Shown here piece by piece: positions 1 to 5,691 of a stretch of DNA of 7,506 bases. A program made the position numbers and the translations under genes. Position 1 is the first letter of the stretch, and every line of letters starts with the position of its first letter. The notes under the pieces were generated by a model. That model was given only the letters and a program-made list of their open reading frames with translations, searched no databases and had not been told where the DNA came from. Origin of the DNA: Candidatus Dadabacteria bacterium (GTDB lineage Bacteria; Desulfobacterota_D; UBA1144; Nemesobacterales; UBA2774); NCBI GenBank assembly GCA_003229065.1, contig QIHJ01000307.1:1-7506 (forward strand), given 5' to 3'.

Positions 1-831
1 GGCGCCGTATACAGGACTCTACCCGGTGCCGGGCTCGGGACTTCTTCATCAGAATGCCTCGCCTACCTAAACGCCATTGCCAGGGCAAATAATATTGAGC
101 CGCTAGACTGGGAATACGCGGAATTCGTGACAAGAATAAAAAACGATTACCTGAAGCAAAGCTCAGGCCCCCTGGATCAATTGTCCACTCTAAACGGAAG
201 ATATGACTGCATGCTCCATGTACATACGGGCTCGGGCGAAGTATCGGCACACCCCGGACCGAGATTCGGTGAAGATTTTAAGGTTCTTATCGCTTGTTCG
301 GGACAGATTGCTGAAGAACCCCAAAATGATATGGATAGACGCCTGGATGAATGCAGAGAGGCCTCGGGTTTCTTGGGGATCATGGCCGGACTTAACTCAA
401 GAGATAAGCTCTCGGACATCCCGTCAGAAGTTTATTACTCTAACTCCAAGAGACTGCCCGGTAAGCTGAGAAGAAGAGCGGAGCATTATTTCAGCGAAGC
501 CGGGCGTGTTCAAAACGGACTGCTTGCCTGGAGAAAAGGAGATCTGGAGAGCTTCGGAAGACTCATGAATGAATCATGCAGCGCTACAGTCGATATCGAA
601 AAGAAGATGAGCGTCGGGCCCATAATGCTTCATAAAATCATAAGCTCCACCGAGGGAGTGTACGGGAGCACTATAAACGGCTCTTACGTAACAGCTTTAG
701 TTACAAACGAATTCAGCGAGGAGTCAGTGTCAGACATACTTTACAAGTACCTCCGAGTTTGTCCTGAGGCACAAGGTAAGGCTATCGCATTTTTCGCAGA
801 GCCTGAGGGAGGGTTAAGGCTTCACGGCTGA
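1..831 (+). CDS. galactokinase-like GHMP-family sugar kinase, C-terminal part (5' end outside window)
   Basis: The frame is open from the first base, so the GTG at 127 is internal and the gene begins upstream of the window; 276 residues are visible. GHMP kinases phosphorylate small molecules with ATP in the cytoplasm, and galactokinase makes galactose-1-phosphate. Seen, in visible-residue numbering: the ATP-binding loop PGAGLGTSSS at 8-17, the galactokinase-type SGPLDQ with the probable catalytic Asp at 59, a galactokinase-like stretch DRRLDECREA near 112-121, then RRAEHYFSEAGRV and the MNES segment typical of the C-terminal half. The third motif, usually a Gly-rich GxGFGG loop, reads GSTINGSYVTA (222-232) and has lost most glycines. 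This makes the substrate uncertain: galactose, another sugar or a galacturonate-type substrate are all possible. The family call is good and the exact enzyme is not. No partner gene of the Leloir pathway is visible in the window. Confidence 0.8.
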   Translation, partial: GAVYRTLPGAGLGTSSSECLAYLNAIARANNIEPLDWEYAEFVTRIKNDYLKQSSGPLDQLSTLNGRYDCMLHVHTGSGEVSAHPGPRFGEDFKVLIACSGQIAEEPQNDMDRRLDECREASGFLGIMAGLNSRDKLSDIPSEVYYSNSKRLPGKLRRRAEHYFSEAGRVQNGLLAWRKGDLESFGRLMNESCSATVDIEKKMSVGPIMLHKIISSTEGVYGSTINGSYVTALVTNEFSEESVSDILYKYLRVCPEAQGKAIAFFAEPEGGLRLHG

Positions 832-844
832 GACAACCCCTTTT
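811..844 (+). terminator. possible weak intrinsic terminator of the GHMP kinase gene
   Basis: GGGTT (811-815) can pair with AACCC (835-839), and the sequence continues CTTTT. The stem spans the stop codon at 829-831. The stem is only five pairs with a long loop and the T tract is short, so this is a weak prediction. Confidence 0.25.
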
Positions 845-907
845 CAAAGAGAGAAGCAACAGACTTTACGGCGGAGAAGAATTCGGCCCGGATATATTCA
901 GATAGCT

Positions 908-936
908 TTGTTATAGTGACTATGTTTAGGTATCCT
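908..936 (+). promoter_or_regulatory. probable promoter of the MarR-type regulator gene
   Basis: A -35-like TTGTTA (908-913) is followed by a 17-base spacer and a -10-like TATCCT (931-936). The -10 box lies inside the palindromic operator at 926-938, so a bound repressor would block polymerase. The expected transcription start near 943 gives a very short leader before the ATG at 954. The boxes are imperfect matches, but spacing and overlap with the operator fit. Confidence 0.5.
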
Positions 937-948
937 AACAACTAGGTA
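925..948 (+). promoter_or_regulatory. putative MarR operator, autoregulatory copy
   Basis: TTTAGGTATCCTAA (925-938) contains the perfect inverted repeat TTAGG-TAT-CCTAA (926-938). A second half-site, CTAGGTA (942-948), begins exactly 16 bases after the first TTAGGTA. The same arrangement recurs before the sigma gene at 1582-1611. A palindrome overlapping the -10 region of a MarR gene is typical of autorepression in that family. That this protein binds here is inference. Confidence 0.7.
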
Positions 949-953
949 GATAT

Positions 954-1550
954 ATGTCTATTTTCGATCCTCTATACAGTGGTCAGATAACAAGGTCATT
1001 CTTCTATATAGGACAGGCTGTAAAGAACATACTCTGGGAAAAAAGTAAACACGAGCACCTCACTCCCGCACAAGTAAAAGTGCTGCTATTTATTAACTAT
1101 ACGCGTAACGACGCCATCACCGTAGGCAACATAGCCAAGTACCTCTCATGTACGCCCGCTACGGTGAGCGGAGTTGTGGACTCCCTTGAGAAGAAAGACC
1201 TGATCCGCAGAGTCAGGGGTTTGGACGACCGTAGAAAGGTGCACCTAAAACTAAACCCGGCTGGAAGAAAAGCAGTCGGCGTGGTCGAAAGCATAGGGTA
1301 TGAGATTGAGGATATTGTATCCGAGTTCAGCTCAGAAGAGCAGGAAATGCTTGAGAAACTGCTCGAAAGGATATCCGAGAAGCTGATAGATATAGGCCTC
1401 ATCTACACAGGTGATATATGTACAGCCTGCTGTTATTTCAAGAGAGACCACTACCTAGGCGAGTCAAAACCGCATTACTGCGATAGTCTCCATATCATGC
1501 TGAGCGAAGAAGACATATGCAAGGAATGTCCTTACTACAGCAAAAATTAA
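954..1550 (+). CDS. MarR-family winged-helix regulator with a cysteine-rich C-terminal tail
   Basis: A cytoplasmic DNA-binding regulator of 198 residues. Residues 1-150 follow the MarR plan: N-terminal dimerisation helices, helix-turn-helix at about 56-82 (TVGNIAKYLSCTPATVSGVV, then DSLEKKDLI), a wing with RGLDDRR at 88-94, and C-terminal helices to about 148. Most MarR proteins stop near 140-150 residues. This one adds a tail of about 48 residues with Cys156, 159, 160, 176, 189 and 192 (pattern C-x2-CC-x15-C-x12-C-x2-C) plus His166, 174 and 180. Such a cluster could bind zinc or an Fe-S cluster, or act as a thiol sensor. I recall related cysteine tails in some proteobacterial MarR proteins but cannot verify a name. 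Cys66 lies inside the helix-turn-helix. The ATG at 954 has only a weak AGGT-type ribosome site at 944-947. The gene sits 104 bases upstream of the sigma gene, and identical operators precede both. The MarR assignment is strong; the sensed signal is unknown. Confidence 0.9.
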   Translation: MSIFDPLYSGQITRSFFYIGQAVKNILWEKSKHEHLTPAQVKVLLFINYTRNDAITVGNIAKYLSCTPATVSGVVDSLEKKDLIRRVRGLDDRRKVHLKLNPAGRKAVGVVESIGYEIEDIVSEFSSEEQEMLEKLLERISEKLIDIGLIYTGDICTACCYFKRDHYLGESKPHYCDSLHIMLSEEDICKECPYYSKN

Positions 1551-1551
1551 C

Positions 1552-1579
1552 TTGAAAAGCCAAAAAAATTTATTATATT
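1552..1579 (+). promoter_or_regulatory. probable promoter of the sigma-factor gene
   Basis: TTGAAA (1552-1557), a 16-base spacer and TATATT (1574-1579) form a reasonable vegetative-type promoter just after the MarR stop codon. The operator at 1582-1611 begins two bases downstream of this -10 box and would cover the start site. An alternative -10, TATCCT at 1588-1593 inside the operator, corresponds to the box proposed for the MarR gene but has no good -35 here. Confidence 0.5.
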
Positions 1580-1581
1580 TA

Positions 1582-1611
1582 TTTAGGTATCCTAAATATT
1601 AGGTTAGCTAA
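1582..1611 (+). promoter_or_regulatory. tandem putative MarR operators before the sigma-factor gene
   Basis: The first copy is TTTAGG-TAT-CCTAAA (1582-1596), an inverted repeat with six-base arms. It shares 14 identical bases with the element at 925-938. The second copy is TTAGG-TTA-GCTAA (1599-1611), the same palindrome with one mismatch between arms. Centres are 16 bases apart, about one and a half helical turns. The pair lies directly downstream of the predicted -10 box, a repressing position. Confidence 0.7.
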
Positions 1612-1654
1612 GAATAATCAAGATTGATATAAATTCGGTTACGGATATACGATT

Positions 1655-2764
1655 ATGAAATTAAAACAACTGACAGCCTACGATCAGGAAGCAGAATTTA
1701 TTAGCGTCGATATCACAGGTTCAGATGAGCTTGAGCACTCTTTGGATTCTGAATTCGAGGAAATGGAGGATCAGGAAGATAAGAGGCAAAGCCACGATAA
1801 AATAGAGCCCGACAACACACCTGATCCCAATTACAGACTATTGTCCGCTTACTTCAAAGACCTGAGCTCTGAAGGGCTTCTCAAAAAAAGGGATGAAGCC
1901 ATCCTCGCCTCAAAGATAAAGATTTGCACCGAAAAGACGGATAAAATCAATAAAACTCTCGGCTCAAAATCTTACTTGAATAAATCCGAAAGCGACAAAA
2001 AAACACTCCAGGCGCTGAAACACTTATATGAATCAAAATCCATAGAAGCTAAGGACAAATTTATAAAATCCAACCTGAGACTCGTAATCGAGCTCTCGAA
2101 CCGTTATTTGGGCAAGGGACTCCCGCTCGGGGACCTTATCCAGGAAGGAAACATCGGGTTAATGAAAGCCGTTGTTAAGTTCGATCATACAAAGGGGTTT
2201 AAGTTCTCTACATACGCCGCATGGTGGATTCACCAGGCGCTATCGAGAGCGACAATGGAGCAGACCCATGTGATCCCCATACCAGTTTATCTTCAGGAAA
2301 TGACGTCTAAAGTATATAAGGCGAAAAATAAGATAGAGCATAACCGAGACACTACAGCAGAGCCCGAGCAAATTGCCGGGGAAGCAAAAGTATCCGTCGA
2401 CTCGGTTAAGACAATCTTACACGGCAGAGACCTTGTAGTCCCGATAGAGCTTAATTCAGAAGACGGTGAGTCAAAGACATATCTTGACATCGCTCCTGAT
2501 CCTGAGAGCAAACGGCCGGAATTCTATTTAACGATTAGATCTATAAAAAAAGAGATCAGGGGATCACTCGGCATACTTAACGAAAGAGAAAGGGATGTAC
2601 TCAAAATGAGGTTCGGTATCGACTACGAGGACGACCACAAGCTTGATCAAATCGCCAGTAAATACAGTTTAAGCCGCGAGCGGATCAGACAAATTGAAAG
2701 TGAAGCGCTGGGCAAGCTCGCCCGTTCAGAGCGTAGTTATGCGCTAAAAAGCCTGCTGAATTAG
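1655..2764 (+). CDS. RNA polymerase sigma factor, sigma-70 family, RpoD/RpoS-like group 2
   Basis: A 369-residue sigma factor that would direct core RNA polymerase to a set of promoters. It has an acidic N-terminal segment (about 1-55), region 1.2 near 58-90, and a Lys-rich helical spacer (about 91-132). Region 2 is at about 133-202, with NLRLVIELSNRYLGKGLPLG and DLIQEGNIGLMKAV. The -10 recognition helix at 186-200 reads TYAAWWIHQALSRAT. Region 3 is at about 206-262. Region 4 is at about 296-358 with the -35 helix-turn-helix ending RERIRQIESEALGKLA. Relative to the usual WWIRQA, Arg is His at 193; Gln194 and Ser197 occupy the -12-contact positions. It is shorter than a typical primary RpoD and lacks a full region 1.1 and the large non-conserved insert, which suggests a non-essential alternative factor. 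The ribosome site before the ATG at 1655 is weak. The tandem operator at 1582-1611 suggests control by the adjacent MarR protein. Confidence 0.92.
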   Translation: MKLKQLTAYDQEAEFISVDITGSDELEHSLDSEFEEMEDQEDKRQSHDKIEPDNTPDPNYRLLSAYFKDLSSEGLLKKRDEAILASKIKICTEKTDKINKTLGSKSYLNKSESDKKTLQALKHLYESKSIEAKDKFIKSNLRLVIELSNRYLGKGLPLGDLIQEGNIGLMKAVVKFDHTKGFKFSTYAAWWIHQALSRATMEQTHVIPIPVYLQEMTSKVYKAKNKIEHNRDTTAEPEQIAGEAKVSVDSVKTILHGRDLVVPIELNSEDGESKTYLDIAPDPESKRPEFYLTIRSIKKEIRGSLGILNERERDVLKMRFGIDYEDDHKLDQIASKYSLSRERIRQIESEALGKLARSERSYALKSLLN

Positions 2765-2812
2765 ATTTATCCCGGACTATAACTTCAACATACAATTATA
2801 TGGGAGATTAAT

Positions 2813-2875
2813 GTGAATTGCCCGTATGAGCGCAGTAAAGCACGATTGCAACTCGTAAAAGCCTGCGCGCTTTAA
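2813..2875 (+). CDS. possible 20-codon small ORF between the sigma gene and ispH
   Basis: GTG at 2813 opens a 20-codon frame ending at TAA 2873-2875. It is preceded six bases upstream by GGGAG (2802-2806), a better ribosome site than that of the sigma gene. The peptide begins NCPYERSKAR after the start residue and ends KACAL. It overlaps the ispH stop codon on the other strand by three bases. An ATG at 2811 would be followed at once by TGA. No homology is recognised. A short frame can arise by chance, so this is a candidate only. Confidence 0.2.
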   Translation: MNCPYERSKARLQLVKACAL

Positions 2876-3819
2876 GGATTAGCGACGCTTGAGAACCTGA
2901 TTGAATCCGGAAACGGGAACCTGGTATTCTCTTCTTTCCCGTCAAGCTCACGTACGCTATTAGCTCCGAATTCTTCAAGCTTCTTAATAACTTCCAGAAC
3001 CACTGTCTCTGGTGTAGAGGCCCCAGAGCTCAAGCCGACTACCATATTTTCACTAAACATGTCCTGACTCAGATTCTGAGCGCCCTCAATAAGAAACGCC
3101 CTCTCGACCCCGTTTGCTTTAGCGACTTCGACCAGACGGTTTGAATTCGAGCTCTCGGGGGAGCCCATAATAAATATCATGTCGGCATGCTTGGAAAGAG
3201 CTTTCACCGCGTCCTGACGGTTTTGCGTAGCGTAGCATATATCTAGCTTTGAAGGTCTTAGTACTTTGGGGAATCTTCGTTTTAGCGTCTCCACGATCTC
3301 CCTGGTATCGTCCACGCTCAGAGTGGTCTGGGTAACGTAGGCAATCTTATCGGGGTCGGATACACAAAGGCTATGTGCTTCCTCTACGGATTCTACCACT
3401 ATTACCTTATCGGGGGCCTCGCCGCTCGTGCCTATAACCTCAACATGGTTTCTGTGCCCTATGAGTATTATCGTGTAACCCTGCTCAGCGTAGTATTTTA
3501 CTTCATTGTGCACCTTTGTGACCAGCGGACACACCGCGTCTACGACTTCAAGACCGTTCTCCCGGGCATCTTTCCATACTTGGGGGCTAACGCCGTGAGC
3601 GCTGAATATCACCTTTGCACCTTTATCCTCTATTTCATCCAGAGACTCTACGAACCTCACACCTTTATTCTTGAGAGACTCTACGACGCGCTTATTGTGC
3701 ACGATCGCGTGCCGCACGTAAATCGGCGGCCCGTACATTTCGAGCGCACGCTCCACTATTTCGATCGCCCTGTCCACCCCGGCGCAAAAACCCCTGGGCT
3801 TCGCAACTATTACACGCAT
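2872..3819 (-). CDS. ispH: 4-hydroxy-3-methylbut-2-enyl diphosphate reductase (IspH/LytB)
   Basis: Catalyses the last step of the MEP isoprenoid pathway, converting HMBPP to IPP and DMAPP with an Fe-S cluster in the cytoplasm. At 315 residues it is full length. All three cluster cysteines are visible: Cys12 in PRGFCAGV, Cys97 in DAVCPLVTKV and Cys195 in DICYATQNRQ. Substrate-pocket residues are also present: His41 in VHNK, His75 in SAHG, His125 and the proton-donor Glu127 in GHRNHVEVIG, the QTTLSVDD segment, SSNSNRL near 223-229 and SSGASTPE near 264-271. The ATG at 3819 has a strong ribosome site, GAGGTGA (complement of 3824-3830), four bases upstream. The gene stands alone: it converges with the sigma gene and diverges from the dehydrogenase gene. 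Identification is near certain. Confidence 0.98.
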   Translation of the reverse strand: MRVIVAKPRGFCAGVDRAIEIVERALEMYGPPIYVRHAIVHNKRVVESLKNKGVRFVESLDEIEDKGAKVIFSAHGVSPQVWKDARENGLEVVDAVCPLVTKVHNEVKYYAEQGYTIILIGHRNHVEVIGTSGEAPDKVIVVESVEEAHSLCVSDPDKIAYVTQTTLSVDDTREIVETLKRRFPKVLRPSKLDICYATQNRQDAVKALSKHADMIFIMGSPESSNSNRLVEVAKANGVERAFLIEGAQNLSQDMFSENMVVGLSSGASTPETVVLEVIKKLEEFGANSVRELDGKEENTRFPFPDSIRFSSVANP

Positions 3820-3854
3820 TTATTCACCTCAGATATATGCATAAGCTATCTATA

Positions 3855-3882
3855 ATTATACTCAAATGATTGAGGACATTAA
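3855..3882 (-). promoter_or_regulatory. probable ispH promoter
   Basis: On the - strand a perfect TATAAT (complement of 3855-3860) lies 35 bases upstream of the ispH ATG. The best -35 at 16-17 bases spacing is weak (TTAATG, complement of 3877-3882). The predicted leader of about 30 bases includes the GAGGTGA ribosome site. Confidence 0.45.
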
Positions 3883-3916
3883 AGACTTGTACAGAGAGAG
3901 AGTTATACAGGAGTAA
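3866..3916 (+). pseudogene. 16-codon frame resembling a SufU/NifU N-terminus; possible relic
   Basis: The frame MIEDIKDLYRERVIQE ends at TAA 3914-3916. From memory, SufU/NifU-type Fe-S scaffold proteins often begin with a similar pattern (D-x-x-x-LY-x-x-x-I-x-x-H-x-x-NPRN). Here the stop comes where the conserved His would follow, and none of the downstream frames continues the family. No ribosome site is seen before the ATG. It may be a degraded fragment or coincidence, since 16 residues are too few to decide. Confidence 0.12.
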
Positions 3917-3924
3917 TCTCTTTT

Positions 3925-3934
3925 CCGTATACGG
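3925..3934. repeat. 10-base palindrome in the ispH-dehydrogenase intergenic region
   Basis: CCGTATACGG is a perfect palindrome, and CCGTATTGG, a partial copy, follows at 3942-3950. The 259-base gap between the divergent genes otherwise holds the ispH promoter and an AT-rich stretch before the dehydrogenase. The site could be an operator for either gene, but nothing identifies a regulator. Confidence 0.3.
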
Positions 3935-4078
3935 TGAATGCCCGTATTGGAAGAGCAAACTCCCTCAGCTTTATTAAATATTTCTGGATATTTCCAATCT
4001 AATTAAAGCCCTTGTAAATTCAGAGGATATATATAAGTATGTTAAGGTCGTATCTAAAACTTATGAGGAGAATATAAA

Positions 4079-4867
4079 ATGAGACTCAAAGACAAAGTTG
4101 CGATTGTGACGGGCGGCTCTTCCGGGATCGGGAAAGCCATATCGCTTGGCTATGTGAGGGAAGGGGCCAAGGTGGTAATAGCGGCGCTTCATGAGGACAA
4201 ATGTCAGGAAACTGTTGAAGAAATAAAGAGAATGGACGGAGAAGCTATCTACTACACTCTTGATGTAGCGGATCTGGAAGCGCAGAAGAAAATGCTTAAT
4301 GCCACGCTCGAAGCTTACGGTAAAGTAGATATACTGATTAATAACGCGGGTTATTCAAGAAGAGAGAGTCTCTTCGAAGTTACACCGGAGAGCTGGGATA
4401 AAATACTTGATATAAGCCTAAAGAGCGGATTCTTCTTATCTCAAATTTTTGCCGAACAGGTAATAAAACAAGGGACGCCGGGCAGGATAATAAATATCGG
4501 CTCCGTTGCCGGTGTGATGGATTTCCACCCGCTTTCAATTGCATACCATGTGGCCAAGGCGGGCGTGATACATATGACGAGGGTCATGGGCGCCGATCTA
4601 GCAGAGCATAATATTACGGTTAACTGCATAAGCCCGGGCTCTACCAAGACGCCTCTCTCAAGCTCGGCTGACCCCGAGTACAGGGAATGGATGTCTGAGG
4701 GGATACCGGAAGGACGTATGGCCAACCCTGAAGAGATGGCTCCCCCTGCAATAATGTTCGCCGGTGACGACGCGGCGTATATAACAGGTCAGACGATTTA
4801 TGTAGAGGGTGGAGCACTTGCCGTTTACCTCGGGCGTGCCCACCGCCACGACGCTGAGCATAAATAA
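4079..4867 (+). CDS. short-chain dehydrogenase/reductase, FabG-like classical SDR
   Basis: A 262-residue cytoplasmic NAD(P)-dependent oxidoreductase. Seen: cofactor loop TGGSSGIG at 11-18, NNAG at 88-91, catalytic Ser142 in NIGSVAG, the YxxxK pair Tyr156 and Lys160 in AYHVAK, ISPGSTKTP at 185-192 and the usual C-terminal end ITGQTIYVEGG at 235-245. The fourth catalytic position, normally Asn in a V-N-L-K-type motif, is Ser113 in DISLKS. The end of the second beta strand (VVIAALHEDK) lacks both the Asp typical of NAD preference and a clear Arg for NADP, so the cofactor is undecided. The start is well supported by GAGGAG at 4065-4070, eight bases before the ATG. It stands alone on its strand, so the substrate (3-oxoacyl, sugar or alcohol) cannot be inferred from context. 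Confidence 0.9.
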   Translation: MRLKDKVAIVTGGSSGIGKAISLGYVREGAKVVIAALHEDKCQETVEEIKRMDGEAIYYTLDVADLEAQKKMLNATLEAYGKVDILINNAGYSRRESLFEVTPESWDKILDISLKSGFFLSQIFAEQVIKQGTPGRIINIGSVAGVMDFHPLSIAYHVAKAGVIHMTRVMGADLAEHNITVNCISPGSTKTPLSSSADPEYREWMSEGIPEGRMANPEEMAPPAIMFAGDDAAYITGQTIYVEGGALAVYLGRAHRHDAEHK

Positions 4868-4876
4868 GAAACCGCC

Positions 4877-5479
4877 TCAATCATCGACCTCAAGCACTAT
4901 ATCGGCCCTCTCCTTGTGCGCTTCTAAGTAAGGCAGGTAGTGGTTATAGAATATGTCCTTTTTCTGAAGCCACCCGTTATGGTCCAAATGTCTTACGCTC
5001 TCGTCCCTCTCATGCGCCCTTTGAAGTGCGGTCTCGGGAGACACGTCGATAAATATTTTAAGATCGACTTTATCGTCAAGATATTCATTACATGAAAAAA
5101 GACCTTCGAGTATCATATATTCACAACCCCCTGCCTCTATTTCAAGCTCGTCGTCGAACTTACCGTTTGAAAGGTTATATAGCCCTCTGACCTTAAAAGA
5201 CTCTTCATTCTTTATTGACTCAAGAGTATCTTTTATCTTCGGCAGATCGTACCAATCTTTCAGGTCCAAACCGTCTTCTCCGAGTCTGCGGGCCCATTCG
5301 CTTCTTGGAACAGTGACAAACAGATCAGTCGATAAGAGTAGAGATTTGCGCTCAAGAAGCTCTGTTAATTTCTCGGCCTCATAACTCTTACCGCTCCCGA
5401 TCATCCCCTCCATAGCCAGAATATACGGATGCTTCTTCTCTTTACTGAGGATAGTCTCGACAAGCTCATATATTTTCAT
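4877..5479 (-). CDS. P-loop kinase, uridine-kinase-like
   Basis: A 200-residue cytoplasmic P-loop NTPase. Walker A is GMIGSGKS at 25-32, ending strand YILAMEG. STDLF at 50-54 is the kind of Asp-containing segment that follows strand 2 in uridine kinase-like enzymes, and DWYDLP at 75-80 resembles their acceptor-site motif. ILEGLFS at 123-129 matches the family's EG-x-F strand, followed by DLKIFIDVSPETALQRA at 139-155. A basic lid, RAHERDESVRH at 154-164, would hold phosphates. These features support a nucleoside or other small-molecule kinase, but uridine specificity is not shown. The ATG at 5479 has AGGGG (complement of 5485-5489) five bases upstream. The stop codon lies only nine bases from that of the convergent dehydrogenase gene, with no hairpin terminator between them, so the 3' ends of the transcripts probably overlap. 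Confidence 0.8.
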   Translation of the reverse strand: MKIYELVETILSKEKKHPYILAMEGMIGSGKSYEAEKLTELLERKSLLLSTDLFVTVPRSEWARRLGEDGLDLKDWYDLPKIKDTLESIKNEESFKVRGLYNLSNGKFDDELEIEAGGCEYMILEGLFSCNEYLDDKVDLKIFIDVSPETALQRAHERDESVRHLDHNGWLQKKDIFYNHYLPYLEAHKERADIVLEVDD

Positions 5480-5621
5480 ATGTGCCCCTATTCAATCCCG
5501 CTAATTGATCCCGGGCGCTTAATACATATGCCGATTACAGTTTACAACCACAACGGCGGCATGCGCAAACAAAACTATTTTCAAGCTCTGATTACTTAGG
5601 AACCAAGAGGCTTTGATTTTA

Positions 5622-5651
5622 TTGACACTGCCAATTGATAAGTGATATATC
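5622..5651 (+). promoter_or_regulatory. possible + strand promoter with no gene in front of it
   Basis: A perfect TTGACA (5622-5627) is followed at 18 bases by TATATC (5646-5651). It points rightward into the 3' end of the exporter gene on the opposite strand, and no + strand gene follows. It could make an antisense or small RNA, or be fortuitous. Confidence 0.25.
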
Positions 5652-5653
5652 AC
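5642..5653. promoter_or_regulatory. perfect 12-base palindrome, probable regulator site
   Basis: GTGATATATCAC reads the same on both strands. It lies in the 212-base gap between the kinase start and the exporter stop, 163 bases upstream of the kinase ATG, and overlaps the -10 region of the possible rightward promoter. Its half-sites recall CRP/FNR-type or GntR-type operators, but spacing does not match the CRP (N6) or FNR (N4) consensus. The rest of the gap shows no gene or convincing terminator. Confidence 0.4.
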
Positions 5654-5691
5654 ACGTTCAACCAAATTCTTAGTAAGGGAATACGATATAA

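Noticed and set aside
127..129. GTG as the start of the GHMP kinase
   Set aside because: The frame is open to the window edge and the upstream part encodes the essential ATP-binding loop.
2858..2873. AAAGC/GCTTT hairpin as a shared terminator for the sigma gene and ispH
   Set aside because: Only five pairs, it overlaps the ispH stop codon, and no T tract follows on either strand.
3373..3855. 160-codon + strand open frame opposite ispH
   Set aside because: It lies almost wholly antisense to ispH, whose catalytic motifs are all intact, and its translation shows no domain pattern.
4441..4880. Several - strand open frames opposite the dehydrogenase 3' half
   Set aside because: They overlap each other and the SDR catalytic region and show no protein-like features or ribosome sites.
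5642..5653. GTGATATATCAC as a CRP or FNR box
   Set aside because: The half-sites are similar, but the spacing is wrong for both consensus sites and no such regulator is in the window.
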